Shown: positions 25,357-35,300 of the stretch, piece after piece | Numbering within the stretch: the stretch's first letter is position 1 | Layout of the letters: every line of letters begins with the position of its first letter | Source of the DNA: Opitutaceae bacterium | GTDB taxonomy: Bacteria > Verrucomicrobiota > Verrucomicrobiia > Opitutales > Opitutaceae | NCBI GenBank assembly: GCA_030693515.1 | Contig: JAUYAK010000072.1 | Location: 25,398-89,397, forward strand | DNA: 64,000 bases | Direction of reading: 5' to 3' | The notes under the pieces: model-generated | Told to the model about the DNA's origin: nothing | What the model saw: the letters and a program-made list of their open reading frames with translations, nothing else | The model's database searches: none | Made by a program: the position numbers and the translations under genes

Positions 25357-26019
25357 TTACGGCAGCTTCTCGAGATCGGCTGCGGTCCAAGCCGCGCTGC
25401 GCGCGCCTTCTTTGGTCCGGACCGCCGTCACCTTGTCCACCGCGATCGGTCCCGCTTTATTCCCCCACTCCTGGCGGATGTAGGTGAGGACGGCGGCGAT
25501 CTTGTCGTCGGACCAGTTGAAACCAGAGCCTTGGCCAAAGCCGGGCATCGCTGAGTTGTAATCAGCCCCCGCAACCTTGATCGGACCCTGCAAGCCATGG
25601 AGCGCGATGCGGATGAGGCGCTCCTCGGAACCGGTGACCCACTCGGAATTGGCCAGCGGAGGAAACGCACCAGGCAAGCCCGCGCCGTTCGGCTGATGGC
25701 AAGTGATGCAACCTCCGGGGATCGCATAGAGCTTCTTGCCGACGGCCACAGGATCGAGCGGGGCCGCCGCCACCACGGCCGTGCCGGTCGAGTATTCGTT
25801 GAAGACGCTGGGGCTGAAATAGCCCGAGAAGCGGCCAAGATAGGTGCCGCCGAAAAAGATCATGCCCGAGAAAATGAACAACAGATTCAGGGGCATCAGA
25901 CGGTAGCGGCCCTTTTCGTCGGGCTGCTGGCCGAGGAGCTTGGCGTGAGAAGCCATCAAGGTCTCATCGGAGACGGCCGCGGTGTCGGCCCGCGGATCGG
26001 GCTGGGATGGCGTGCTCAT
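25357..26019 (-). CDS. Membrane-anchored monoheme cytochrome c (third cbb3-like subunit)
   Basis: 220 residues: hydrophilic N-terminus, one membrane helix (about 43-61, LNLLFIFSGMIFFGGTYLG), then a cytochrome c domain with C104-I-T-C-H108 and a probable axial Met in NSAMPGFG. The family's LTYIRQEWGN C-terminal helix is present. The arrangement (TM + single heme) differs from CcoP, which has two hemes. Last gene of the ACIII operon; ATG overlaps the preceding stop (ATGA). Probably an electron carrier docked to the CcoN/CcoO-like pair. Confidence 0.82.
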   Translation of the reverse strand: MSTPSQPDPRADTAAVSDETLMASHAKLLGQQPDEKGRYRLMPLNLLFIFSGMIFFGGTYLGRFSGYFSPSVFNEYSTGTAVVAAAPLDPVAVGKKLYAIPGGCITCHQPNGAGLPGAFPPLANSEWVTGSEERLIRIALHGLQGPIKVAGADYNSAMPGFGQGSGFNWSDDKIAAVLTYIRQEWGNKAGPIAVDKVTAVRTKEGARSAAWTAADLEKLP

Positions 26020-26639
26020 TTCTTGGCCTCCTCTTTTTTCGCGGGCTCGTAGGGCTTGGCCTCGGGATAATCGTAGCTGGTGTTCAAGCTAAGCAAGTAG
26101 GCGACGAGGGCGCGGGCGCGCTCGGTAGGCACGGTCTCGTGGCCGGCGGCCTGGCCGGCCACCTTGACGGCGCGCGGCGAGGATTCGCCGGCGATCGCGC
26201 GAGTCTCAAAGAGGAATGAGTAACCGGGATGTGTCGCCGATCCGTGATAGAGCAGACCCAAAAGCGCTTCTTCGCTCTTCTGCCGGGCACCGAGATTGGT
26301 GAGGTCCGGTCCGAGGCGCGAGGCACCGAGCTGCGGCCGGGCTTGGTGGATGTAATCGCGGGCGACACTCTGGCGCTCGCCCCAACCGCGGTCCTTGTCG
26401 CTGCCATAGCCCGGGCGGCGCACCTGCTGCGTGTGGCAGGCGGCGCAGCCGAGATCGGCGTAAACCAGCTGGCCGCGTGCGGCCAGGCCGGAAGTGCGCT
26501 GGGGAAAGGAGCCGCCCTCAGTGTCGTCGTGATACGGCGTGAGGCCGCCGAGCTGGCTGTGCGAACCCAGCACCAAGGCGGAGAACGAAATCAAGATCGC
26601 GAGGAAAACCCCGGTGAAAAGGAAGGGGCCGTTTTTCAT
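26016..26639 (-). CDS. CcoO-like membrane cytochrome c with altered axial ligand
   Basis: 207 residues: N-terminal membrane helix (about 6-25), heme site C65-A-A-C-H69 in VYADLGCAACHTQQVRRPG, which matches the CcoO pattern 'GC..CHtQ.vR', and SRLGPDLTNLGAR matching CcoO 'GPDLarvG'. The canonical CcoO axial Met segment (N-M-P-x-Y) reads T-H137-P-G-Y here, suggesting His in place of Met. Overlaps both neighbours by ATGA. It pairs with the degenerate CcoN-like protein. Confidence 0.82.
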   Translation of the reverse strand: MKNGPFLFTGVFLAILISFSALVLGSHSQLGGLTPYHDDTEGGSFPQRTSGLAARGQLVYADLGCAACHTQQVRRPGYGSDKDRGWGERQSVARDYIHQARPQLGASRLGPDLTNLGARQKSEEALLGLLYHGSATHPGYSFLFETRAIAGESSPRAVKVAGQAAGHETVPTERARALVAYLLSLNTSYDYPEAKPYEPAKKEEAKK

Positions 26640-28060
26640 GACGCGTGCGCCTCCTCAGTCGCGGCCCGGAAGAGCGTGGGCGTGGGCTCCGCGGTCCGGG
26701 TCCACGGGCAGGCGGAACGGAGGAAATTCACCAGCAGCAGGAGGTTTGCGCTGAGCAGCACGGCCTGCGCGGCGGTGTTAATCAGCAGCGGCGTGCTCAT
26801 GCGACCGAACATGTCGGGAAAACTCACCTTCGGATCGAGCAGGCCCTCACCCTGAGCGCCGCCGGCGATGCCCAGCGCGGCGATGGAAATAACGACCCCT
26901 GCAAGCACCAGCCAGCGGTGACCGCTGATGAGGCTGGCCGAGGCCCACGCGAGCCCGGTCAGCCGGGGCACGGCGAAGTAGATGCCGCCGAAGAAAATCA
27001 TCGAAATCGCGCCGTAAAGGCCAAGCTGCTCGATGGCGGCGTTGAACAGCGTGAAGTGCGTGTGCGCCGCGACGCCCCGGAACGAGGCGATGAACTCCGC
27101 CACACCGAAGACCAAATAGGCGACAAACCCGAAGCGGATGAAGGCCGCCGTCGTGCCACCCACACCCCAAATCGCCCGCAAATTGAGCAGGATGATCAGG
27201 TAGTGGAAGAGCATCATCGATTGCGCCACCACGGCCATCGTGGGAATCCAGGCCGGCACCGGCCCGCCGACGAGATGGCGTCCACCGCTCCACGAGCCGA
27301 TGAAGAGCAGCGTCCAGAAACCGAGCGACGCCCATTCATACACCGGAATGATTCGGCCGCTGATCTTGGGCACGATGTAATAGACCACGGCCAGCGCAAG
27401 TGGCGCGAGCCAGAGCGCCCACACGCCTTGGGCAAACCAAGTCGCCGCGATCGGCTGGACGACGCCGCGGACCGGCATCCAGAGCAGCACCGCCTGGGCC
27501 GCGATCAAAAGCCAAGGAAAGAGGAAGATAGCCGCCACCGCATACCACTGCGAGGCATACATCGCGTCTTCACGTCGGCCCGACCACGCCAGCACACCGG
27601 AGACGCCCATGCACGCATAGGCAAACACGAGCAGCGGCTGCACATAACGCGGCATCTGGAGCAGGCCAAACGAGGTCATGTCGCCGATCGCGATGCCGAC
27701 AAGACCGAGCGCGACGCCGGCGTTCCAGAACAAGGATCCCGCCACGACCCAGTTGAGACCGCGCAACGGGCGGCCACCGAGGCGGGCGAGAATCCAGAGC
27801 GCCAGGCCGAGGCCCGCGTTGGCCAGCCAGCCATAGACGAAGGCCGTCTCACGCAGCGCCTGCGCGCGGCCATGCGTCAACTGCGGGCAATCCGCGAGGA
27901 ACTGCGGCGCATGCAGCTGGATGGAAGTGAGGAGCGCGAGGACACCGCTGACGACGAGCCACACCAGCCCGGAGCCCAGCAAGAGCAGCAGCGGGCCGCG
28001 CGCTTGGGTGTCGATGGCGGTGACTTCGGCCGTTGTGGCGTGGGTCGGAGGGTTGGGCAT
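26636..28060 (-). CDS. CcoN-like (cbb3 oxidase subunit I-related) protein lacking most metal ligands
   Basis: 474 residues with about 12 membrane helices, intact frame. The fold is recognisable as CcoN: LTHGRAQALRETAFVYGW (helix 2), VYYIVPKISG (helix 6), GFWTLLFIGSWSGGRHLVGGPVPAW (helix 7), and LGLYGAISMIFFGGIYFAVPRLTG (helix 10). By eye alignment the low-spin heme His is R70, the first CuB His is Q211, the CuB pair is R261-H262, the cross-linked Tyr is G255, and the His-x-His heme ligands fall in the His-free stretch 339-345. So it probably cannot reduce oxygen. Encoded between ACIII and cytochrome c genes, it may be a quinol/cytochrome interaction scaffold. Confidence 0.8.
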   Translation of the reverse strand: MPNPPTHATTAEVTAIDTQARGPLLLLLGSGLVWLVVSGVLALLTSIQLHAPQFLADCPQLTHGRAQALRETAFVYGWLANAGLGLALWILARLGGRPLRGLNWVVAGSLFWNAGVALGLVGIAIGDMTSFGLLQMPRYVQPLLVFAYACMGVSGVLAWSGRREDAMYASQWYAVAAIFLFPWLLIAAQAVLLWMPVRGVVQPIAATWFAQGVWALWLAPLALAVVYYIVPKISGRIIPVYEWASLGFWTLLFIGSWSGGRHLVGGPVPAWIPTMAVVAQSMMLFHYLIILLNLRAIWGVGGTTAAFIRFGFVAYLVFGVAEFIASFRGVAAHTHFTLFNAAIEQLGLYGAISMIFFGGIYFAVPRLTGLAWASASLISGHRWLVLAGVVISIAALGIAGGAQGEGLLDPKVSFPDMFGRMSTPLLINTAAQAVLLSANLLLLVNFLRSACPWTRTAEPTPTLFRAATEEAHAS

Positions 28061-28084
28061 CTCTAAAGGTCGGTTGAGGGCGCG

Positions 28085-28417
28085 TTACTTTTTCGCGCCG
28101 TATTTCTGCGCAGTCAGTTCCATGGCTCGGTCGATGGGCAGCTGCACCACGCCGGCGCCCTGATCGATCCAAGCGTAGCTCGCGGCCTGCGCGGCTTGCT
28201 TCGCCTTGTGCTCCTCAAGGGCCTTGCGCCGGCTGGCGACCGAGGCGCGCCAAGCGAGCTCCTTGGGCAGGTTCTCCGCAACGTCATTCTGCGGCGACAC
28301 GTTCGCCGGATGATAGGCCCAGCGCAGCACGAGCAGGAAGAGCGCGAACAGCGCCAAAACGAAGACCAAGGAGAAGAGCGAAACCGGGCGGGCCGGCGTG
28401 GCGGGCGTGTCACTCAT
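28085..28417 (-). CDS. Small single-pass membrane protein of the ACIII operon
   Basis: 110 residues: one membrane helix (about 13-33, SLFSLVFVLALFALFLLVLRW), a charged helical stretch (KELAWRASVASRRKALEEHKAKQAAQ), and a C-terminal motif YAWIDQGAGVVQLPIDRAMEL. Similar 'W-V/I-D-x-x-x-G-V/I-V-x-I/L-P-I-x-R-A-M' tails occur, to my recollection, in small proteins near ACIII or oxidase genes. The start overlaps the end of actF by 8 bp. Probably an accessory subunit linking ACIII to the downstream complex (inference). Confidence 0.7.
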   Translation of the reverse strand: MSDTPATPARPVSLFSLVFVLALFALFLLVLRWAYHPANVSPQNDVAENLPKELAWRASVASRRKALEEHKAKQAAQAASYAWIDQGAGVVQLPIDRAMELTAQKYGAKK

Positions 28418-29687
28418 GGTGCGTGAGGCTTTCGCCAATGCGCGGGTCGCGGATCGGGATGAGTTTCGCGGTCGGCAGACTGCGGAGGTAGGACCAGACG
28501 CAGACCCCACCGACCCCGACCACGGAGGTCAGAACCCAGAGGAGATTGAGCGTCAGGAAAGGCCGCGCGTCGCCATGTGCATCCTTCAGGATCGGCAGCA
28601 CGTTGTAGCAGACGTCGATCAGGATCACGCCGAGGATCCAGAGGGCGGCGGGCTTAATCTTCGAATGGACGACCTTGTGCTTGTAGGAAAGCAGGTAGAG
28701 GAACGGCACCACGAAGTGACCGAAGAGGATCACGAGGCCGACATACCACCATTGGTTCGTCGAGCCGTCATGGTTCAATTCGCGGAGGTTATACCAGAAG
28801 GTCTCCTCGGGCACGTTGGCGTTCCAAATCAGGAAGTATTGGGAGAACGTGACGTAGGCCCAGAATACCGTGAACGCGAAGCTGAGCATGCCGATCGAGT
28901 AGAAGTGGTTCGTGTTAAGCACGCCCTTGTAGTCGCCGCGGTTCCACAGCCAGATCATGATGAGGATGCCGATGGCGAGTGCGCCGCGCGCACAATTGGC
29001 GAAGAACCACACGCCATACATGGTGGAGAACCAATGGTATTCGAGCGACTTCACCCAGTAGATGGCCGCAGCCGTGAGCGTGAGGGCGCCAATCGGGATG
29101 CCGAAGGCCGCGGTCTTGCGGCTCATGAAGGTCCACTTCAGGTCGCCGTCGGAGTCCTGCGAGAATGATGCTTTGCGCAGCCGGGCCGAGAGCCACATCC
29201 AAAGCAGGAAGAAACCGATCGTGCCGAAGACGAAGGCCCACTTGTTGAGGAAGCCCGCCTTCTTCAGATACAGCGGGTCGTGGCCGACCGTGTGGCCGCC
29301 GTGAATCTCGCCGTCCAGGTTCATCCAAGGCCAGACCAGATCGCCATGGGCGATCCAAGGCGTGATGAGCAGCGGGATGAAAAGGACGAGCAGCCACTTG
29401 AACGACGCGAGGCCGTGCTCAAACTGGCGGCGGATCACCGTGGACCACGAGGCGTCGAAGATGTGGTGAATCATCACCAGCATCAGCATGCCGATGGCCA
29501 TCGCGGACCAGAAGGTGAGGCCGACGAGCCAGGAGGTCGCGACGACCTTGGCGCCCGCGCCGGGGACCAAGAGGCCGATGGCGGTGAGCGCGATGCCCAC
29601 GATGCCCACGGTGAGGGCTTTTTTCGCCGAAGCGTCGCCAGACTCCGCGGGGAGCGCCACGGGGGCGGTTGTAGCTTGGGAAATCAT
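28410..29687 (-). CDS. actF: Alternative complex III membrane subunit ActF
   Basis: 425 residues, about 10 membrane helices. Hallmarks: MLVMIHHIFDASWSTVIRRQFE near the start, the Trp/His-rich ITPWIAHGDLVWPWMN loop, and WAYVTFSQYFLIWNANVPEETFWY, typical of ActF. ActF lacks redox cofactors and resembles a smaller version of ActC's partner helices. ATG overlaps the actE stop. Confidence 0.9.
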   Translation of the reverse strand: MISQATTAPVALPAESGDASAKKALTVGIVGIALTAIGLLVPGAGAKVVATSWLVGLTFWSAMAIGMLMLVMIHHIFDASWSTVIRRQFEHGLASFKWLLVLFIPLLITPWIAHGDLVWPWMNLDGEIHGGHTVGHDPLYLKKAGFLNKWAFVFGTIGFFLLWMWLSARLRKASFSQDSDGDLKWTFMSRKTAAFGIPIGALTLTAAAIYWVKSLEYHWFSTMYGVWFFANCARGALAIGILIMIWLWNRGDYKGVLNTNHFYSIGMLSFAFTVFWAYVTFSQYFLIWNANVPEETFWYNLRELNHDGSTNQWWYVGLVILFGHFVVPFLYLLSYKHKVVHSKIKPAALWILGVILIDVCYNVLPILKDAHGDARPFLTLNLLWVLTSVVGVGGVCVWSYLRSLPTAKLIPIRDPRIGESLTHHE

Positions 29688-30328
29688 GGGAGGCCGAGGG
29701 TTTGTTTGCCGGCCGCGTCGGTCACATCCGCCGCTGTGCCTTGCTGAGCCCGCTGGAGTGCGCGCAGGTAGGCGACGACGGCCCAGCGGTCTTCGGGCGC
29801 AATCTTGTCGGCGTAGCCCTGCATGGTGTTTTTGCCGTTGGCGATGGTGTTGTAGATCTCGCCTTCCGGCATCGTGCGGAGGCGCGGATCGTGAAACGTG
29901 GGCGTGGCGCCCATGCCGTAGCGCTTGGTGATGCCGTTGCCGTCGCCGGTCGCACTATGGCAAGGGGCGCAGTAGATTTGGAACTGACCCTGGCCGCGGC
30001 GCACGAAATCGAGGTCAATCTTGCCGGCGAGCGCAGCCGGGAAGCCGGCCGCAAACGCGCCAGCCGCGGTCTTGCCGAGGTGCAGGTGATCGTCGTCGCG
30101 CAGCATGCCACGCGCGACGGTGTGCGCCGGCGGCATGCGATCAGCACGGCCATCGGCGAAGAAAGCGCTCTCGGACTGCGGGCGCAGCTTCGGCTGGTAT
30201 TTCATGCCCGGGAAGGCCCACTCGGGAAACACATCGAGCGGGGGCGCGGTGAATTTCGTGTCGCGGAATCCGAGCAAGGAAACCGTGAGCACGCAGACGA
30301 AGAAGGTGGCGAGATAGACGTGGCGCAT
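29684..30328 (-). CDS. actE: Alternative complex III monoheme cytochrome c ActE
   Basis: 214 residues. N-terminal hydrophobic signal or anchor (about 4-20), then FTAPPLDVFPEW..MKYQPKLRPQSES, an ActE-specific segment, and one heme site GQFQIYCAPCHSATGDGNG with a probable Met ligand in NTMQGYADKI. It transfers electrons out of the ACIII core to the downstream oxidase or carrier. Located 3 bp after actD. Confidence 0.9.
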   Translation of the reverse strand: MRHVYLATFFVCVLTVSLLGFRDTKFTAPPLDVFPEWAFPGMKYQPKLRPQSESAFFADGRADRMPPAHTVARGMLRDDDHLHLGKTAAGAFAAGFPAALAGKIDLDFVRRGQGQFQIYCAPCHSATGDGNGITKRYGMGATPTFHDPRLRTMPEGEIYNTIANGKNTMQGYADKIAPEDRWAVVAYLRALQRAQQGTAADVTDAAGKQTLGLP

Positions 30329-30331
30329 GGC

Positions 30332-30865
30332 TCAGGGCTCCAGCTCCGTGACGGCGGCGCCGCCGATTTTTTCCAACATCGCCTTGGTGTTGGCCAAGTT
30401 GAAACGCGGATCGCGCGCCTCGATGACGATGAAGAACGTGTCGTCCATGCCGCGCACGATGTGGTCGTATTTCAGCACAGGGTGGTAGTGGCGCGGCAGG
30501 CCGTTGACGAGGAACATGCCGATGATGGTGGCAAAGGCCGTGAAGAGGATCGTGAGCTCGTAGCTCACCGGAAACGCGAACATCGGGCTGAAGAGCGGCT
30601 TGCCGCCGACGATCAGGGGATAGTCCACCGCACCGGTCCACCAGATCATGGTCATGCCGGTGATGAAACCGGTGATGCCGCCGGCGAGCGAGATGCGCGG
30701 CACGATCGAGCGCTTCAGGCCCATGGCTTTGTCGAGGCCGTGCACGGGGAAGGGCGTGATGCAATCCCAGTGGCGGTAGCCCGCGTCGCGGACCTGCTCC
30801 GCCGCATGGTAGAGCTCAGGAGCCGTGTTGAAGGTGGCGATGACGCCGTAAGGTTGGACAGCCAT
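30332..30865 (-). CDS. actD: Alternative complex III subunit ActD (DUF3341)
   Basis: 177 residues with two membrane helices (about 60-80 and 100-125). The N-terminal GVIATFNTAPELYHAAEQVRDAGYRHWDCITPFPVHGLDKAMGL is the typical DUF3341 ferredoxin-like segment; the C-terminal half faces the cytoplasm or periplasm (DDTFFIVIEARDPRFN). No cofactor. Five bases after actC. Confidence 0.92.
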   Translation of the reverse strand: MAVQPYGVIATFNTAPELYHAAEQVRDAGYRHWDCITPFPVHGLDKAMGLKRSIVPRISLAGGITGFITGMTMIWWTGAVDYPLIVGGKPLFSPMFAFPVSYELTILFTAFATIIGMFLVNGLPRHYHPVLKYDHIVRGMDDTFFIVIEARDPRFNLANTKAMLEKIGGAAVTELEP

Positions 30866-30870
30866 GGCGA

Positions 30871-32310
30871 TCAGTGCTTGCCCTCCGCGCCGTGCCCGCC
30901 GTGGACGTCAGCCTGCGGCGTGACGGCCTTGAGTTCGGCCATCGGCATGATCGGCAGGAAGCGGATGAAGAGGAGGAAGAGGACCGAGAACACGCCGAAG
31001 GTCCCGAAGAACGTGAAGATTTCCACGATGCTCGGCGAGTAGTAGCCCCAGCTCGAGGGCAGGAAGTCGCGGGCGAGCGAGGTCACGATGATCACGAAGC
31101 GCTCGAACCACATGCCCACATTGACGAAGATCGAGAGGATCCAGACCAGTGCGGTGTTGTTGCGGACAGCCTTGAACCAGAAGAACTGCGGCGTGATGAC
31201 GTTGCAGCCGATCATGATCCAATAGGCCCAGGCGTAGTGGCCAAACGCGCGGTTGATGAAGGCGAAGCCCTCATACGGGTTGGCACCATACCACGCGATG
31301 AAGAACTCGATGCCGTAAGCGTAGCCGACGATGGTGCCGGTCGCCAACGTGATCTTGCACATGCAGTCGATGTGATACTGCGTGATCAAATCCTGCAGGC
31401 CATAGACCGCGCGCAGCGGGAGCATGAGCGTAAGCACCATGCCGAAGCCGGAGAAGATGGCGCCCGCCACGAAATACGGAGGGAAGATCGTCGTGTGCCA
31501 GCCCGGGATCAGCGAAACCGCGAAGTCGAACGAGACGATGGTGTGCACCGAGAGCACGAGCGGCGTCGAGATGCCGGCGAGGATCAGGTAGGCCATCTCG
31601 TAGTTGCTCCAGTGGCGGTTGGAACCGCGCCAGCCCATGGCAAACAGGCCGTAGAGGAACGAACGAATCTTGTTGCCGGCGTTGAAGAACCGGTCCCGGA
31701 GCACCGCGAGGTCGGGAATCAGGCCGATATACCAGAAGAGCACCGAGACCGTGCCGTAGGTCGAGACCGCGAACACGTCCCACTCAAGCGGCGAGCGGAA
31801 GTTCTGCCAGATGACGTTCGAGTTCGGGATCGGGAAGAGATACCACGCATACCACACGCGGCCGACGTGGAAGACCGGGAAGATCGCGGCGCAGACGACC
31901 GCGAAGATCGTCATCGCCTCGGCGGCGCGGTTGATGGATGTGCGCCATTTCTGGCGCAGCAGGCAGAGGATGGCCGAGATGAGCGTGCCGGCATGACCGA
32001 TGCCGATCCAGAAGACGAAGTTGACGATGTCCCACGCCCAGTTGACCGGGTTGGCGTGGCCCCAGACCCCGACGCCCGTGATGACGAGGTAGGTGATGCC
32101 GGCGACCGTGAAAGAGGCGACAAAGCAAGCGAGGATGAAGCAGACCCACCACCAGGTGGGAGTCTTGCCCTCGATGATGCCGCAGATCTTCTCGGTGATC
32201 CAATTGAAGCTGCGGTTATTCTCGACGAGGGTGGCGCGCGGGAGGACCGCGGGCTTCACTTCGCTGAGGATCGCCGGGGCGTCGGCGGCGTGATCGGATG
32301 CGTGGGCCAT
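30871..32310 (-). CDS. actC: Alternative complex III quinol-binding membrane subunit ActC (NrfD family)
   Basis: 479 residues, about 10 helices. NrfD/PsrC family marks: [50 protein letters not shown], and [35 protein letters not shown]. These helices form the quinol oxidation site next to ActB. Follows actB after 36 bp. Confidence 0.93.
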   Translation of the reverse strand: MAHASDHAADAPAILSEVKPAVLPRATLVENNRSFNWITEKICGIIEGKTPTWWWVCFILACFVASFTVAGITYLVITGVGVWGHANPVNWAWDIVNFVFWIGIGHAGTLISAILCLLRQKWRTSINRAAEAMTIFAVVCAAIFPVFHVGRVWYAWYLFPIPNSNVIWQNFRSPLEWDVFAVSTYGTVSVLFWYIGLIPDLAVLRDRFFNAGNKIRSFLYGLFAMGWRGSNRHWSNYEMAYLILAGISTPLVLSVHTIVSFDFAVSLIPGWHTTIFPPYFVAGAIFSGFGMVLTLMLPLRAVYGLQDLITQYHIDCMCKITLATGTIVGYAYGIEFFIAWYGANPYEGFAFINRAFGHYAWAYWIMIGCNVITPQFFWFKAVRNNTALVWILSIFVNVGMWFERFVIIVTSLARDFLPSSWGYYSPSIVEIFTFFGTFGVFSVLFLLFIRFLPIMPMAELKAVTPQADVHGGHGAEGKH

Positions 32311-32346
32311 TAGCGGAGCCCTCCGAGGTTGGATTCAGCGCTCATC

Positions 32347-35300
32347 TTAATGCGCACCTTTCTTGGCGGCGCCGTGGGCGGCGGGGGCGTGGCCGTGATC
32401 GTGGGACGGCGGCACATTCTTGCGGTCGTATTCCGTGCGGCTGTGGGGCAGCGGCTTGTAGTCGGGCATCTTCGGGTTCGGATTCCGCAGCTTGCCCGAA
32501 TACGTGGTGCGCGGACGGACGTTGAGGTAGCCGAGCACGGCGTAGTCCTGCTCGCGGGCCTTCGCCTTGGAGACGGCGCTGTTGGGATCGAGGATGTCGC
32601 CGAAGGTGATCGCACCGACCGGGCAGGTCTGCTCGCAGGCGGCCTTGATGGTGCCGTCCGGCACTCGCACGTCGCCGGGCTTGCCCTCGCGGGTCATCTT
32701 CACCTTGTGCTGAATCTTCGCGTTCTGGATGCGCTGCACGCAATAGGTGCACTTCTCCATGACGCCGCGCATGCGCACGCTGACCTCGGGGTTCTTCGCC
32801 ATCTTGACGAGTTCCGGGGTGCCGAAGTCGGCGAGCGGCCCGAGGTAGAGCTCGTCGAGTTTGCGCTGGTTCCAATCGAAGAAATTGAAGCGCCTGACCT
32901 TGTAAGGGCAGTTGTTCGCACAATAGCGGGTGCCGATGCAGCGGTTGTAGGCCATCGTGTTGATGCCTTCGTCGTCGTGCACGGTGGCGTTGACGGGGCA
33001 CACGGTCTCGCACGGGGCGAGCTCGCAGTGGACGCACGTCATCGGCTGGAGCGAAATCTGGGGCTCCTCGGGGAGCATCTTGTTGCCCTCGCCGCCAAAC
33101 GCAGAGCCGTCGATCTGGCCGTCCGAATAGTAGCGGTCGATGCGGATCCAGTGCATCTCGCGACCGCGCATGACCTGCTCCTTGCCGACAATCGGGATGT
33201 TGTTCTCGGCTTGGCAGGCGACGACGCAGGCGTTGCAACCGATGCAGGTGTTAAGGTCGATCGACATGCCCCACTGGTGGTGGCCGTCGAACTTGGGGGT
33301 GGAGTAGAGCGAATTGCCGCGCGGGATCTGCACGGCGCGCTCCTGCGGCGTCATCTTTTCGCCGACCGGGCCGATGTTGCTCGGCGCGTGGGACTCCATG
33401 CCGATCGTGTTAACGAAGGCCGGATTCTCCTGGTAGCTCTTGCCGTCGGGGGTCGCCGCGGGCTCGTAGTTGGCCTCGCGAATGATGTCGCGGCCTTCCA
33501 TCGACCAGTGCTCCTGGGTGTTGGCGAGGAGCGCGCGGGTGCCGGTGTTGGTGAGCGTGCCGGAGGCCACGTGCATCGCGTCCGAAGCGCGGGCGGGATA
33601 GGCATTGAAGCCGGCGTCCTTCCCGACGCGACCGGTGACCGAGCGGCCATAGCCGAGCGGGACGATGACGGTGTAGTTGGCGAGGCCGGGCTGGATGTGG
33701 ACGGGGCCGCGGATCTTGCGGCCGCCGACCGTCAGTTCGAAGACGGGCGCGCTCTGCTTGCCCATGGTGAACTCCGCCTCCTCCTTGCGCGCCACCTGAA
33801 TCGCTGAGCCCTTGGGCTCGATATTCAGATCCTTGGCGAGGCGGGGGCTGACGAGAATCGCGTTGTCCCACGAGATCTTGGTGATCGGATCGGGGCACTC
33901 CTGAAGCCAGCCGTTGTTGGCGAAGCGGCCGTCGTCCATCTTGTGATCGGCGACGAATCGGACCTCCACGTTGCCGGCACTGAATTGGATGACCGGCTTG
34001 GGCGCGCCGAGCAGTTGCCTCACGCCGTTGACCGAGAAGCGCACGGCCACGGGGCGCGGGGCGGACTTGGCGAGCACACCGTCGTGGAGGAAGCGCGCCA
34101 TCGTCTTCTCCGCGGTGGCTCCGGCACCCGCGAGGCCCGTGATGGTGGTGGCGACCAAGGCGTAGGAATCGGGGGTCTTTTCGCCGGTGATGCGGGCGAT
34201 GATTTCGTTGTCGGTAAGGCCGCCGAAGAGCGGCTGAATCATCGGCTGCACGGGCACGACCGTGCCGTCAACCGTGCGGGCATCGCCCCACGATTCGAGG
34301 TAATGCGCCCGGACAACATGCACGACGCCCTGGCTGGCGGCGGTCGTCTCGTCGACGTGGTAGCCCACGCGAACGACTTCGCCCACGGATTTCTGCAGCG
34401 CCGCCCAGCCGAGATCGGCGGGGGCGTTGTAGGCGGGATTGCCGCCCAAAATCACGAGCGTCTTGACCGAGCCGCCCTTGATGGCGGTGGCGAGGGCGCT
34501 GATCGTCGAGACCCCGGGTGTCGTCTCGATGGGGATGAACTCCACCGTCTGACCCACCGCGCCGATGGCGACGTTGATGCCGTAGACCAGCGCATGGACC
34601 TCGGCCGGCAGATGGGCTCCGGCGACCACGAGCGCGGCGCCCTTCTGGGCGAGGAGATCGTTGGCGCACTCGTTGATCCAAGCTTGGGAGACGCCGATTT
34701 CGTGCACGTAAGGCACGAGCTGATCGACGGCCTGCTGGTAAGTCGCCGCCGCGAGGCGGGCCGCAAACGACAGCATGTGGCTCGACGACAAGCGCAGCCG
34801 GTGATCAGCCATGCTGCCGGTGAGCGTGAGACCGCTCTCCACCGCATAAAGGCGGTTCATCGGATCGCTCTTCTTCGCGACGCGACGCCCTTGGGCAAAG
34901 CCGCGGGCGTGCGCGAGGCTGCCGGCCTCGGTTTGCAGGAAATCAGCGTCGATCGAGACGATGCGCTTGGCCTTGGCGAAATGATAGACGGGCTTCACGG
35001 CCGCGCCGAAGGCGGCCTGGGCCGCGGCGATCGGGGCTTCGTCGGTCACGGGCTCATACTCAGCCCAGACGGAACGCGGGAACTTGGCCCGGAGCGCGGC
35101 GACGAGGCGGCGGCGCGTGGGCGACGAGGATTCCTCCGCGAGGAAGGCCAGCCCGGCGCCCTGCGTCGCGGCGTAGTTCTGCGAAATCGTATCAAGGATC
35201 TGATCGACTTGCTCACGGGTGACCGTGGCGCCGGCCTTGGTGTGCGCCGTGGCGCGGTCCGGATCGTAGAGATCGAGGATGGAGGCCTGCGCGGCGAGCG

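Noticed and set aside
26636..28060. CcoN-like gene as a pseudogene
   Set aside because: The frame is intact over 474 codons, overlaps the next gene, and keeps hydrophobic helix patterns, so loss of ligands is not accompanied by decay.
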